64,000 bases of DNA from CAVVAL01 sp963742725 (GTDB taxonomy: Bacteria; Actinomycetota; Actinomycetes; Mycobacteriales; Cryptosporangiaceae), in assembly GCA_963742725.1 (NCBI GenBank), contig CAVUMX010000003.1:558001-622000 (forward strand), written 5' to 3'. The translations under genes were made by a program, and so were the position numbers. A model generated the notes under the pieces. The model worked only from the letters and a program-made list of their open reading frames with translations, made no database searches and was not told where the DNA came from. Every line of letters begins with the position of its first letter. The stretch's first letter is position 1. This document shows, one piece after another, positions 27,153 to 35,872 of this stretch.

Positions 27153-28121
27153 TCACTGGACGCCCGGGGCCGCGGCCCCGGGCGTCTTGATGAGCGGCGC
27201 GTCCCGGGTGAACAGCCGGAACCCGACGCCGTAGTACAGCCCGCGCGCCCGGGGATGCCCCGGCGCGCCCAGGCAGGCGACCGTCGCATGCGTGGCCCCG
27301 GCCGGCCGCGCCAGCCGCATGCCGTGCAGGAGCATCGCCCTTCCCAGCCCCAGGCGCCGGTAGTCCGGATGCGTCCCGACCGGCTCGAACTCCACGGTCC
27401 TGTTCGCTTCGTCGAGCCACATGATCGTCGAGGACGCCATCGTTCCGTCCGGCGCCTCCACCAGGACGTGCAGGTCGCCGCGGTACCCCGCCGCCTGCCG
27501 GACGCCCTGGTAGGCCTCGGCCGTGTACGTGCTGGGAGCCCAGGCGTCCACATGGGCCTGGACCGCGGCCTCCGGCCCGGCCTCGTCGGCGGTGCGGAAC
27601 CGGAATCCGTCCGGCAGCACCGGCTGTTCCACGTCGGTGAGGTTCCGCTCGTTGAGCTGGGTCCAGGACCCGGTGTCGCCGAGCGAGGCGGGGTCGGTCA
27701 CGTAGCCGTGCGCCGCCCACCGGCTCAGGGCGAACTCGTCGACGGCGCTCGGCACCACCGTGCGGTCGACGTCCGGCGCCGTCCCGTCGTACCAGTCGAT
27801 CACTTCGTCGACCAGGACGGCGTGGTCAGGATGGACCTGATACATCAGGTAGGCGTTGGTGACGTCCTTCTCCGAACCGTCGCTCAGCCACACGCGGCGC
27901 GGAAGAGTGGCCCAGCTCCAGGCCACCAGGTCCCCGCCGGAGAACCACAGCCGGCGCGGCCAGTTGGCGCCGGTACTGGCGTGCCCCTTGCCCCAGATCC
28001 ACGCCAGTTCGCCGAAGGACGCGTCGCTGTTCACCAGATCCGGGCGGAGGGCGGTGACACGCTGCGCCAGCCCCTGCATGAGCTGCACATCCGCGGCGGT
28101 CACAGGTTCGAGGTTCGCCAT
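27153..28121 (-). CDS. GNAT-family acetyltransferase (double-domain)
   Basis: 322 residues. The C-terminal half has the GNAT fold: VEFEPVGTHPDYRRLGLGRAMLLHGMRLARPAGATHATVACLG, with the RxxGLG acetyl-CoA loop. The N-terminal half (HPDHAVLVDEVIDWYDG and the region before it) looks like a second, degenerate GNAT domain. The ATG at 28121 is chosen because earlier codons are untypical; its ribosome site is weak. Convergent with the cupin gene. It could N-acetylate an aminophenol intermediate or serve in self-protection, but membership in the cluster is not certain. Confidence 0.75.
   Translation of the reverse strand: MANLEPVTAADVQLMQGLAQRVTALRPDLVNSDASFGELAWIWGKGHASTGANWPRRLWFSGGDLVAWSWATLPRRVWLSDGSEKDVTNAYLMYQVHPDHAVLVDEVIDWYDGTAPDVDRTVVPSAVDEFALSRWAAHGYVTDPASLGDTGSWTQLNERNLTDVEQPVLPDGFRFRTADEAGPEAAVQAHVDAWAPSTYTAEAYQGVRQAAGYRGDLHVLVEAPDGTMASSTIMWLDEANRTVEFEPVGTHPDYRRLGLGRAMLLHGMRLARPAGATHATVACLGAPGHPRARGLYYGVGFRLFTRDAPLIKTPGAAAPGVQ
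27159..27186. terminator. Perfect palindromic terminator between cupin 2 and GNAT gene
   Basis: A 28-bp perfect palindrome centred on GCGC-like CCGCGG, forming a 12-bp stem with a 4-base loop. It lies directly after the convergent cupin stop and covers the last codons of the acetyltransferase gene, so it would end cupin transcription inside the opposing gene's 3' end. Confidence 0.75.
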
Positions 28122-28188
28122 GGAGCGCCACTGTGCCAGGGCTCCGCCCGAGCCGTCGAACCCGTTTCCGGGGCGTTCGCCGACGAGA

Positions 28189-28261
28189 ACAGCCGGCGCC
28201 CACGAGGAGGCGCCGGCTGTCAGGGAGTCTGCCGGAGGGGAAGCCGTCGACAGACTCCCTG
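28189..28261. terminator. Two tandem hairpins downstream of the O-methyltransferase gene
   Basis: First hairpin 28189-28220, 12-bp perfect arms (ACAGCCGGCGCC) and an 8-base loop. Second hairpin 28221-28261, 11-bp perfect arms (CAGGGAGTCTG) with a 19-base loop. They abut without a gap, six bases after the end of the leftward methyltransferase gene, and separate it from the acetyltransferase gene. Confidence 0.75.
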
Positions 28262-28267
28262 AGCGTG

Positions 28268-29323
28268 TTACTTGCGGACGCCGGAGATCACGACGTCGCC
28301 GAGCCCGCCGACCACCAGCCTGCCGGTCGGCTCGAAGCCCGCCTCGGCGAACCACTCCTCGTACTCCGCGCAGGTGTAGACCATGCCCTCGCCGGAGGCG
28401 ACGGTGAGGAAGTACGCCGACAGCGCGGCCGCCAGGTCGGGGCCCGTGCCGTCGTCGTCGGCGCCCGGGGTGACCACGAAGACACCGGCGCCCGGCTGCA
28501 CCGCACGCGCGGCCTTGGCGATCAGCTCCTTGTTCCGCTCGATCGACCAGATCTCCAGGAAGTGGCCGAACAGGACCGCGTCGCAGCCCTTGGGGAACTC
28601 GTCGTTGAACGCGTCGAGCCCGACCGCGCGGACCCGGTCGCCGAGGCCGAGCGCGGCGATCTTCTCGTTGGCCGCCTCGGCGACCGTGGGCAGGTCGACG
28701 ATGGTCACCTGCAGGTGCGGCCACCGGCGGGCGAGGTGCGTCGCGTTGACCGCGGTGCCGCCGCCGATGTCCAGCAGGTGCGTGTACCCCGACAGGTCGA
28801 GGTGCTGCGTCAGCTCCTCGGCGACCAGTCGGCTCACCGAGCCCATCATGTTGTGGAAGGTCTTCTCCTGCTTCGGGTCCTGCGCGAGCCGCCCGTAGAG
28901 CGTCGGCGAGTCACCCGGGATGGCGCGCTGGAGCCCGACGTTCGTGTACTCCTTCAGGGACTCGTAGAACCACGCCATCGGCCGGTAGTTGACGTGCTGC
29001 TCCCACGGCACGAACGCGGCCGGCACGTCGTCGAGCTTGCCGGCCAGCGGCTCGGAGACCGGCGTGTTGTAGTACTGGTCGCCGTCCTTGCGCAGCAGCC
29101 CGGCCGAGGTGCACCCGAGCAGCAGGATGCGGGCCGGCTGGTTCTTGATCTCCAGCCGGTCGGCCACCTGCTCGCGGGTCAGCCCCGGCTCCCGGCCGAG
29201 CAGCTCGAACAGCCCGAACTCGCAGGCCGCGCTGAGGTACTGGAAGCGGTAGTGCGCGTAGAACAGCTCACGGAGCGGGTCGATCTGATTCGTCCGCGGG
29301 TCATCGTTGGTCAACGTGGACAA
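28268..29323 (-). CDS. SAM-dependent O-methyltransferase (family 2, acetylserotonin-OMT-like)
   Basis: 351 residues. An N-terminal dimerisation/winged-helix domain (RELFYAHYRFQYLSAACEFGLFELL, LTREQVADRLEIKNQPARILL) precedes a Rossmann-like SAM site HLLDIGGGTAVNATHLARRWP, then VTIVDLPTVAEAA and DAVLFGHFLEIWSIERN. The catalytic His usual in plant enzymes seems to be in the GHFLEIW segment, but this is uncertain. TTG at 29323 is chosen because AAGGAG lies seven bases upstream. It probably O-methylates a phenol of the cluster product. Likely co-transcribed with the upstream nitroreductase gene. Confidence 0.85.
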   Translation of the reverse strand: MSTLTNDDPRTNQIDPLRELFYAHYRFQYLSAACEFGLFELLGREPGLTREQVADRLEIKNQPARILLLGCTSAGLLRKDGDQYYNTPVSEPLAGKLDDVPAAFVPWEQHVNYRPMAWFYESLKEYTNVGLQRAIPGDSPTLYGRLAQDPKQEKTFHNMMGSVSRLVAEELTQHLDLSGYTHLLDIGGGTAVNATHLARRWPHLQVTIVDLPTVAEAANEKIAALGLGDRVRAVGLDAFNDEFPKGCDAVLFGHFLEIWSIERNKELIAKAARAVQPGAGVFVVTPGADDDGTGPDLAAALSAYFLTVASGEGMVYTCAEYEEWFAEAGFEPTGRLVVGGLGDVVISGVRK

Positions 29324-29382
29324 CTTTCAACTCCTTGCTGGACGTCCTTGATGGGCAGTGCGAGGTGGTGGTGCGGGGTCGC

Positions 29383-29985
29383 TCAGTGCGCGGTGAACAC
29401 CCGGTCGTACTCCAGCCGCGGCATGCGGTCGTACCAGGCCTCCGGGCCGGGCTTGCCGATGTTCATCACGAGCAGCGCGCGGTGCCGGCCGCCGGGGAAG
29501 AACTCCTCGGCGACCTTGTCCGCGTAGAAGCCCACCATCGGGCCGGCCGCCAGCCCTATCGCCCGTACGCCGAGGAGGAAGTACCCGATCTGGAGGGTGG
29601 TGTTGAGCAGCGCCGACTCCTCGCGCGCGTCCTCCTCGGCGAAGAAGACGTCCTTCGCCTGCGGGAACACCGGGAACTGCTCCGGCAGGTTCTCGTGGAA
29701 GTCCAGGTCGGCGGCCAGTACGGCGTTGAGCGGCGCGCTCGCGGTCTTGCCCTGGTTGGTGTCCCACATCAGCGGCACCAGCCGGCTCTTGGCCTCCTCC
29801 GAGCGGACCAACGCGACCCGCATCGGCTGCTGGTTGAACGACGTCGGCGCCCACTTCACCAGGTCGTACAGCGCCTGGATCTGCTCCTCGCCGACCGGCT
29901 CGTCCGTGAACGTGTTGGCCGTGCGGGCCTCGCGGAACAGCAGGTCCTGCGTCCTGTCGTCGAGCAGGACATGGTTGGACGACAT
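29383..29985 (-). CDS. Nitroreductase family protein (RutE/HadB-like)
   Basis: 200 residues of the FMN-binding nitroreductase fold. FREARTANTFTDEPV at the N-terminus and VKWAPTSFNQQPMRVALV hold the FMN-contact Ser/Asn/Gln. QIGYFLLGVRAIGLAAGPMVGFYADKV and RALLVMNIGKPGPEAWYDRMPRL complete it. The wording resembles the malonic-semialdehyde reductase/RutE subgroup rather than classic NfsB. ATG 29985 follows GAGAGGAG. First gene of a two-gene leftward operon with the methyltransferase. It may reduce or dehydrogenate a ring or nitroso group in the pathway. Confidence 0.82.
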   Translation of the reverse strand: MSSNHVLLDDRTQDLLFREARTANTFTDEPVGEEQIQALYDLVKWAPTSFNQQPMRVALVRSEEAKSRLVPLMWDTNQGKTASAPLNAVLAADLDFHENLPEQFPVFPQAKDVFFAEEDAREESALLNTTLQIGYFLLGVRAIGLAAGPMVGFYADKVAEEFFPGGRHRALLVMNIGKPGPEAWYDRMPRLEYDRVFTAH

Positions 29986-30241
29986 CTGTCGTCTCCTCTC
30001 ACCGGGAAAAGGTTTGCCCCACGGGGGCGCGGGCCGCGCCGTGGTCAGCTGTCAAAGCTCTTGGTTGGCTAGCGTCGCCCGCGCGGTGCGGACGGTCATC
30101 ACGTGTTCGCGCGATTGTCGGCAGGCATCCAGGGAAAAGGCCTCGCCACCACGGAATCCGTAGGCTGAACGGAGTCTTGCGCCGGATGCCTCGGGGCAGG
30201 ATCGTGGGCACACGGATTCCCCCCGCGGGAGGTGGTCGGTG

Positions 30242-31864
30242 ATGGCGCAGGTCGCGGATCAGACGGCGGGCACCAAGGGCCTCAAGGGCGGCGCACTCGG
30301 ACTGCTGTCGAGCGTGGTCGTGGGCATGGCGTCGACGGCGCCGGCGTACAGCCTGGCCGCGAGCCTGGGATTCGTCGTCGTCCTGGTCGGGGTGAAGGCG
30401 CCGGCGATCATGCTGCTCGCGTTCATCCCGATGTACCTGATCGCGCTGGCCTACCAGGAACTGAACAAGGCCGAGCCGGACTGCGGGACGACGTTCACGT
30501 GGGTCACGCGCGCGTTCGGGCCGTGGGCGGGCTGGATGGGCGGCTGGGGGATCATCGCCGCCGACATCATCGTGATGGCCAACCTGGCGCAGATCGCCGG
30601 CTCGTACAGCTTCAAGCTCGTCGGCGCCGACGGCCTCGCGGACTCGACACTGTGGAGCACGGTCGCCGGTGTCGTGTGGATCGTGATCATGACCTACATC
30701 TGCTACCGCGGCATCGAGGTGTCCGCGCGGATGCAGTACGGGCTGCTCGGCACCGAACTCGTGGTGCTCGCGATCTTCGCCACGATCGCGCTGTTCAAGG
30801 TGTTCGCCGACACCGCGCCGGACGTCGCGATCACCCCGGAGCTGTCGTGGCTGTGGCCGAGCGGGATCGGCCTGTCCGACCTGGTCGCCGCCACCCTGAT
30901 CGCCGTGTTCCTCTACTGGGGCTGGGACACGGCGGTGGCCTGCAACGAGGAGACCAGCGACCCGTCCCGGACCCCCGGCCGGGCGGCGATCCTGTCCACC
31001 GTCCTGCTGCTGGCGACGTACGCGCTGGTCACCGTCGCCACGGTGGCGTTCGCCGGGGTCGGCACCGAGGGCATCGGGTTGGGCAACGAGGCCAACGCCG
31101 AGGACGTGTTCGCCGCGCTCGGCCCGACGGTCTTCGGCGACACGTTCACCGGCCACGCGTTCGAGATCCTGCTGATCATCTCGGTGCTCACGTCGGCGTC
31201 CGCGTCCACCCAGACCACGATCCTGCCGACCGCCCGCACCACCCTGTCGATGGGCGTCTACCGGGCGCTGCCGGTGCGGTTCGCCCGGATCCACCCCCGC
31301 TACCTCACGCCGAGCACGTCCACGATCTGGATGGGCGCCGCGTCGATCCTGTTCTACGTGGGGCTCACCGCCGTCAGCGAGAACGTCCTCGGCGACTCGA
31401 TCGCCGCCGTCGGGCTCATGATCGCCTTCTACTACGGCATGACCGGGTTCGCCTGCGTGTGGTTCTACCGCCGCGAGCTGACGCACAGCGCCCGGAACCT
31501 GTTCATGCGCGGCGTCCTGCCCGGCCTGGGCGGGCTGCTGCTGCTCAGCGCGTTCGTCAAGTCCGCGTACGACTACGCGCAGCCGGACTACGGCAACACC
31601 ACGATCCTCGGCATCGGCGGCGTGTTCGTCGTCGGCATCGGCGGCCTGCTGCTCGGCGGCGTCCTCATGCTGGTCTACTCCCGCATCGCGCCCGCCTACT
31701 TCCGCAACGAGACGCTCGTGCGCGGCACCTCGGACCTGATCCTGGCCGGCACCGGCCGCGCGCCCACGCTCGGCCTCCCCGACACCACCGAGAGCGTGGT
31801 CGTCGCGCCCGACCTGTCGAACCTGCCGCCCGAGGCGACCACCGAACGGAACGACGACGAATGA
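30242..31864 (+). CDS. APC-family amino acid/polyamine permease
   Basis: 540 residues with ~12 membrane segments. The first is LLSSVVVGMASTAPAYSLAASLGFVVVLVG, with the unwound GxxG-like stretch of APC transporters. CNEETSDPSRTPGRAAILSTVLL is the typical loop after TM6. ATG 30242 is favoured by GGGAGGTGG upstream; GTG 30239 is possible. The stop overlaps the ABC ATPase start (ATGA), so the three downstream genes are translationally coupled. The substrate is probably an amino acid or amine. Nothing ties it to the biosynthetic cluster beyond position. Confidence 0.85.
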   Translation: MAQVADQTAGTKGLKGGALGLLSSVVVGMASTAPAYSLAASLGFVVVLVGVKAPAIMLLAFIPMYLIALAYQELNKAEPDCGTTFTWVTRAFGPWAGWMGGWGIIAADIIVMANLAQIAGSYSFKLVGADGLADSTLWSTVAGVVWIVIMTYICYRGIEVSARMQYGLLGTELVVLAIFATIALFKVFADTAPDVAITPELSWLWPSGIGLSDLVAATLIAVFLYWGWDTAVACNEETSDPSRTPGRAAILSTVLLLATYALVTVATVAFAGVGTEGIGLGNEANAEDVFAALGPTVFGDTFTGHAFEILLIISVLTSASASTQTTILPTARTTLSMGVYRALPVRFARIHPRYLTPSTSTIWMGAASILFYVGLTAVSENVLGDSIAAVGLMIAFYYGMTGFACVWFYRRELTHSARNLFMRGVLPGLGGLLLLSAFVKSAYDYAQPDYGNTTILGIGGVFVVGIGGLLLGGVLMLVYSRIAPAYFRNETLVRGTSDLILAGTGRAPTLGLPDTTESVVVAPDLSNLPPEATTERNDDE

Positions 31865-32769
31865 TCGAGGTACGCGACCTGTGGATGCGGTACGGCTCCA
31901 CGGATGTCCTCAAGGGAGTGGACTTCGACGTCCGCCGCGGCGAGGTGATCACGCTGCTCGGGCCCAACGGCGCCGGCAAGACCACGACGATCGAGATCCT
32001 GGAGGGCTTCCGGATGCGCTCGGCCGGCACCGTCACCGTCCTGGGCGTCGATCCGGCCAAGGGCGACGAGGACTGGCGCGCGCGGACGGGCGTCGTGCTC
32101 CAGTCCTGGCGGGACCACGCGCGGTGGACCCCGCGGAAGCTGCTCACCCATCTGGGGCTCTACTACGGGCCGTACTCCACCCCTGACCGTCAACGCCCGT
32201 ACGACGTGGACGAGCTGGTCGCGATGGTGGGCCTCGACGAGCAGGCGGAGCAGAAGATCCGGACGCTCTCCGGTGGCCAGCGCCGCCGCCTCGACGTCGC
32301 GATCGGCATCATCGGCCGTCCCGAACTGCTGTTCCTGGACGAGCCGACCGCCGGGTTCGACCCCTTGGCGCGGCGCGAGTTCCACGACCTCGTCCACCGG
32401 CTGTCCGACCTGGAGGACACGACGATCCTGCTGACGACCCACGACCTGGACGAGGCCGAGAAGCTCGCCGACCGCATCCTCATCCTCGCCGGCGGACGGA
32501 TCGTCGCCGACGGCCCGGTCGAGCAGCTCGCCCGGCAGGTGGCGGCCGACGGCGAGGTGCGGTGGAGCCGCGGCGGCGAACGGTTCGTCCGGTCCACGCC
32601 CGATCCGACGGCGTTCGTGCGCGACCTGTTCGGCCGGTACGGCGAGGAGATCGCCGACCTGGAGGTGCGGCGGCCCAGCCTGGAGGACACGTACCTCACG
32701 ATGGTCCAGCAGCACGAGACCGGCCACGCCGAGGCGGCCGCGACGGCGTTCGGTCCGGTGGCGTCGTGA
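31861..32769 (+). CDS. ABC transporter ATP-binding protein (DrrA/CcmA type)
   Basis: 302 residues with Walker A GPNGAGKTTT, Q-loop VVLQSWRDHARW, signature LSGGQRRRLD, Walker B LLFLDEPTAGFD and H-loop TTHDLDEAEKLAD. A C-terminal extension ends in EADAAATAFGPVAS-like residues. The subgroup powers two-component ABC-2 exporters of drugs or lipids. It overlaps the permease genes on both sides by 4 bp. Confidence 0.92.
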   Translation: MIEVRDLWMRYGSTDVLKGVDFDVRRGEVITLLGPNGAGKTTTIEILEGFRMRSAGTVTVLGVDPAKGDEDWRARTGVVLQSWRDHARWTPRKLLTHLGLYYGPYSTPDRQRPYDVDELVAMVGLDEQAEQKIRTLSGGQRRRLDVAIGIIGRPELLFLDEPTAGFDPLARREFHDLVHRLSDLEDTTILLTTHDLDEAEKLADRILILAGGRIVADGPVEQLARQVAADGEVRWSRGGERFVRSTPDPTAFVRDLFGRYGEEIADLEVRRPSLEDTYLTMVQQHETGHAEAAATAFGPVAS

Positions 32770-33620
32770 ACCGCACGCTGCACGCCGTCCGGGTGGGCCT
32801 GGGGCGGGGCTGGACGGAGTTCGTGCAGAGCATCCGCAGCCCCCAGGACCAGGGCTTCTACCTGTTCACGGCTGTCGCCATCGTGGGTTACCTGTTCCTG
32901 CGGCGGAACACCGAGGTCGAGGGCACCTCGCTGCTGCTGCCGTCCGTGTCGATGCCGAGCATCCTGGGCGCGATGGTGGCCTTCGGCGTGGTCATCGGGC
33001 CGGCGTACGCGCTCGCCATGGAACGCGAGGACGGCACGCTGCTGCGGGCCAAGGCGGTGCCGCGCGGCATCGTCGGGTACGTCACCGGCCAGGTCCTGTT
33101 CCACTCGCTGAGCCTGCTGCCGACGTTCGTCGTCATCCTCGTCCCGAGCTTCCTGCTCTTCGACGACCTCGTCCACCGTGGCGCCGCCGGGTGGCTCACG
33201 GTCGCGTGGGTGCTCGTCCTCGGGCTGCTCGCCACCCTGCCGATCGGCATCGTCATCGGCTCGCTGGTGCCGAACGTCCAGAAGGTCGGGACGTGGGGGA
33301 TGCTGCCGGTCATGGTCCTGACGGGGATCTCCGGGATCTTCTACCCGGTCCAGTCCCTGTGGGCGTGGGTCCAGGTCGTGGCGCAGATCTTCCCCATGTA
33401 CTGGCTCGGGCTCGGCATGCGGTCCGCGTTCCTGCCGGAGTCCGCGGCCACGCTGGAGGTCGGCGAGTCGTGGCGCACGTGGGAGACCGTCGGTGTGCTG
33501 AGCGTCTGGGCGGTTCTCGGCCTGGCCGTCGCGCCGATCGTGCTCCGCCGGATGGCGCGGCGGCAGTCGGGGTCCCAGGTCGAGGCCGCCCGTCAGGAAG
33601 CCGTCCAGTGGGTGCGGTGA
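32766..33620 (+). CDS. ABC-2 type transporter permease
   Basis: 284 residues with six predicted membrane segments. FTAVAIVGYLFLRRN begins the first, and LATLPIGIVIGSLVPNVQKVGTWGMLPVMVLTGISGIFYPVQSL is the typical ABC-2 signature region. GTG 32766 overlaps the ATPase stop. It forms the exporter with the preceding ATPase; the cargo is unknown. Confidence 0.9.
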   Translation: MNRTLHAVRVGLGRGWTEFVQSIRSPQDQGFYLFTAVAIVGYLFLRRNTEVEGTSLLLPSVSMPSILGAMVAFGVVIGPAYALAMEREDGTLLRAKAVPRGIVGYVTGQVLFHSLSLLPTFVVILVPSFLLFDDLVHRGAAGWLTVAWVLVLGLLATLPIGIVIGSLVPNVQKVGTWGMLPVMVLTGISGIFYPVQSLWAWVQVVAQIFPMYWLGLGMRSAFLPESAATLEVGESWRTWETVGVLSVWAVLGLAVAPIVLRRMARRQSGSQVEAARQEAVQWVR

Positions 33621-33624
33621 GCGC

Positions 33625-34209
33625 TCAGAACCGTTGGAGGCTGGGCTCAACGAGTTGTGACAGCAGCGCGTGGTGGGCGAACAGCGGGTAGCGCCGCACC
33701 GTCTCCGGCGCGCCCGACCCGCCGAAGGCGAGTGCCGGTTCGTAGCCGTACATCTCGTTCCACGCCAGCGGCCCGAGATCGGCGGCGGCCTGCCTGGCCT
33801 CCGGTCCGGCGAACACCAACGTCACGTATTCCTCGTCGTCCAGCATCCTGCCGAGGAACTTTTCCGCGACCGGACCGACATTGGCGTAGGCGCCGGTGTG
33901 CGGATCGAGTTTCCGGATCGAGTGGCCTGGTGTGCCGCGCTGCGTGGTGAAGTCGCGCAGCATGTAGAGGACGCCGAAGGCCGTCCGCGCGACGGCCCGC
34001 AGCGACGGGTCGGGCAGGTTCCACGCCGCGACGATCGGCGCGTACTCGTGGGGATCGACCGTCCACACGAGACCGTCGCGGTAGCTGGCCCAGCCGTCGG
34101 CCTCCCACAGGTCCAGGAGGTACCCGGGGACGGAGCCGGACAGGCGGTCGCGGTCGGCTGGTGTGAACGCGCGGTACTGCGTGGCGGGGCCGTAGTTGCT
34201 GAAACCCAT
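33625..34209 (-). CDS. DUF1851/GAD-like domain protein (Tdi1-type immunity fold)
   Basis: 194 residues from the ATG at 34209. The first half, SVPGYLLDLWEADGWASYRDGLVWTVDPHEYAPIVAAW, matches the GAD-like wording seen before DUF1851. The second half, FLGRMLDDEEYVTLVFAGPEARQAAADLGPLAWNEMYGYEPALAFGG, matches DUF1851 itself. Family members include the type VI effector immunity protein Tdi1. No effector gene is adjacent, so it may be an orphan immunity protein. It is convergent with the ABC permease, with a 4-bp gap. Confidence 0.65.
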   Translation of the reverse strand: MGFSNYGPATQYRAFTPADRDRLSGSVPGYLLDLWEADGWASYRDGLVWTVDPHEYAPIVAAWNLPDPSLRAVARTAFGVLYMLRDFTTQRGTPGHSIRKLDPHTGAYANVGPVAEKFLGRMLDDEEYVTLVFAGPEARQAAADLGPLAWNEMYGYEPALAFGGSGAPETVRRYPLFAHHALLSQLVEPSLQRF

Positions 34210-34306
34210 GTCCGTCCTCGTCTCGGTGGGAGCGGACAGCGTAGGTTTGCCGCGCAACTGGTCTGACCACTTGACCTTCAGGCCTGTGCGGGCCATGGTG
34301 GTCCGC

Positions 34307-35029
34307 ATGGCACTGCGGGAAGTGGAACGCGTTTCAGTTGCCGACCAGGTCTACGAGCAGATCCTGGGCGACGTCGTGGCGGGGGAGTTCGCCGCCGGCG
34401 CGGCGCTGCCGAGCGAACGCCAGCTCGCCGAGGTGTTCGGTGTATCCCGCCCGGCGATCCGGGAGGCGTTGCAGCGGCTGGCCCAGGCCGGGCTGGTCGA
34501 GGTACGGCAGGGCGACACGACCAAGGTCCGGGACTTCCGTCGCCACGGCGGGATGGACCTTCTGCCGCGGCTCCTGGGGCGTGGCGGCGCAATCGATCTC
34601 GCGGTGGTCCGCAGCATCCTGGAAGCCCGGCTGCACATCGGCCCGAAGGTGGCCGCGCTGGCGGCGGAACGGGCGGGGAAGCGCCTGGCCACCCCGCTGG
34701 GGGACGCGGTGCGCGCGCTGGAGGCAGACCCGGACCCCGTCGCCGCGCAACGGCACGCGCTCGTGTTCTGGGACCACATCGTCGACGGCGCCGACTCGAT
34801 CGCGTTCCGGCTCATGTTCAACAGCCTCCGGGCGGCGTACGAACCGTCGCTCGCCGCGCTCGCCACCGTCATGGCGCCCGAGGTCGGCCGTCCGGACGCC
34901 TACCGCCAGCTCGCCGACGCGATCGTCGCCGGCGACGCCGAAGCCGCTCGCCACGCAGCTGAGGAACTGCTGCGCCCGGCGACGGTCACATTCCTGTCCG
35001 CGATACGCCGCCTGGAGGAGGACACATGA
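34307..35029 (+). CDS. GntR-family transcriptional regulator (FadR/FCD subfamily)
   Basis: 240 residues. N-terminal winged helix SVADQVYEQILGDVVAGEFAAGAALPSERQLAEVFGVSRPAIREALQRLAQAGLVEVRQG, then an all-helical FCD-type effector domain. ATG 34307 is used; ATG 34295 is in frame four codons earlier. It overlaps the hydroxylase-like gene by 4 bp, so it probably regulates it and responds to a lipid or acid ligand. Confidence 0.88.
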   Translation: MALREVERVSVADQVYEQILGDVVAGEFAAGAALPSERQLAEVFGVSRPAIREALQRLAQAGLVEVRQGDTTKVRDFRRHGGMDLLPRLLGRGGAIDLAVVRSILEARLHIGPKVAALAAERAGKRLATPLGDAVRALEADPDPVAAQRHALVFWDHIVDGADSIAFRLMFNSLRAAYEPSLAALATVMAPEVGRPDAYRQLADAIVAGDAEAARHAAEELLRPATVTFLSAIRRLEEDT

Positions 35030-35748
35030 CCGACCTGGATACCGCAGACCTGGACCGGCGGGCGCGGGAGCGGTTGCGCGCCGACGAGGCCGCGATCACC
35101 GGCGGCGGCCGCAGAGGTGTGAGCCTCGGCCATGCGTGGCGTTCGTTCTGGCGCCACCCGTCGCCGTGGATGCTCGCCGCGATGCTCGCCGTCACCGGCA
35201 CGGCCCGCCTGGTGGTCGGCGACTGGCGGCTCGGCGATGCGATCGTTCCGGTCGTGATGGTGGCGGTGTTCCCGTTCTTCGAGTGGGCCGTGCACGTGTG
35301 CATCCTGCACTGGCGCCCGCGCCGGCTGGCCGGGCTCACGATCGACCCGCTGCTGGCCCGCGATCACCGCGCGCACCACGCCGATCCGCGGGACGTGCCG
35401 CTGGTGTTCATCCCGTGGCGGGCGCTCGTGTGGCTGATCGTCTCCTACAGCGCCGTCGCGCTGCTGGCGTTCCCCCGTCTCGGGATGGCCCTCACGTTCC
35501 TCGTCGGCGTGGCCGTCCTCGGGCTGGGTTACGAGTGGACGCACTACCTCGTCCACAGCGACTACCGGCCACGGTCGCGCGCCTACCGGGCGGTGTGGCG
35601 CAACCACCGCCTGCACCACTACAAGAACGAGCACTACTGGTTCACCGTCACGACCGCCGGTACGGCGGACCGCGTGCTCCGGACGTACCCCGATTCGCGG
35701 ATGGTCCAGACCTCTCCGACGGCGAAAGCCCTGCACTCGCGCGCGTGA
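35026..35748 (+). CDS. Sterol desaturase/fatty acid hydroxylase superfamily protein
   Basis: 240 residues with ~4 membrane segments and the eight-His diiron pattern: WAVHVCILHW, DHRAHHADP, WTHYLVHSDY and NHRLHHYKNEHYWF. The family introduces hydroxyl groups or double bonds into lipids using O2 and a diiron centre in the membrane. ATG 35026 overlaps the GntR stop, marking a two-gene operon. Confidence 0.87.
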   Translation: MTDLDTADLDRRARERLRADEAAITGGGRRGVSLGHAWRSFWRHPSPWMLAAMLAVTGTARLVVGDWRLGDAIVPVVMVAVFPFFEWAVHVCILHWRPRRLAGLTIDPLLARDHRAHHADPRDVPLVFIPWRALVWLIVSYSAVALLAFPRLGMALTFLVGVAVLGLGYEWTHYLVHSDYRPRSRAYRAVWRNHRLHHYKNEHYWFTVTTAGTADRVLRTYPDSRMVQTSPTAKALHSRA

Positions 35749-35786
35749 CTGTGCCGCCGCGAGAAAATTTGGTACCGAACAACCGG

Positions 35787-35802
35787 ATTGGTCTAGTCCA
35801 TA
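35787..35802. promoter_or_regulatory. dre-like DasR operator 1 (TGGTCTAGTCCA)
   Basis: One mismatch to the palindromic core TGGTCTAGACCA of DasR sites. It lies 73 bp before the start of the GH18 chitinase gene. The 124-bp intergenic region has no other feature seen. Confidence 0.75.
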
Positions 35803-35872
35803 TGGCCTTAGTATGTGCGCGGTACTTCGTGGCCTTTGGTGACCGTGATCGTCAAATCCGTTGGGAGTTGCC

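Larger units (their letters stand above)
4390..29985. other. Biosynthetic gene cluster: predicted 3-hydroxyanthranilate plus 3,4-AHBA aminophenol (benzoxazole-type) metabolite
   Basis: The span holds twenty genes. Four (DAHP synthase, PhzE-like, PhzD-like, EntA-like) form the known route chorismate > ADIC > dihydro-3-hydroxyanthranilate > 3-HAA. Three (aspartate kinase, GriI-like, GriH-like) form the known route to 3,4-AHBA. An amidohydrolase-fold protein and an adenylating ligase resemble the cyclisation pair of benzoxazole pathways. Tailoring enzymes, an exporter and two regulators are included. Phenazine core genes (phzA/B, phzF, phzG) and a GriF-type phenoxazinone oxidase are absent. Borders are set by the first cupin and the nitroreductase; the next gene at 30242 is a housekeeping-type permease. 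Confidence 0.75.
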
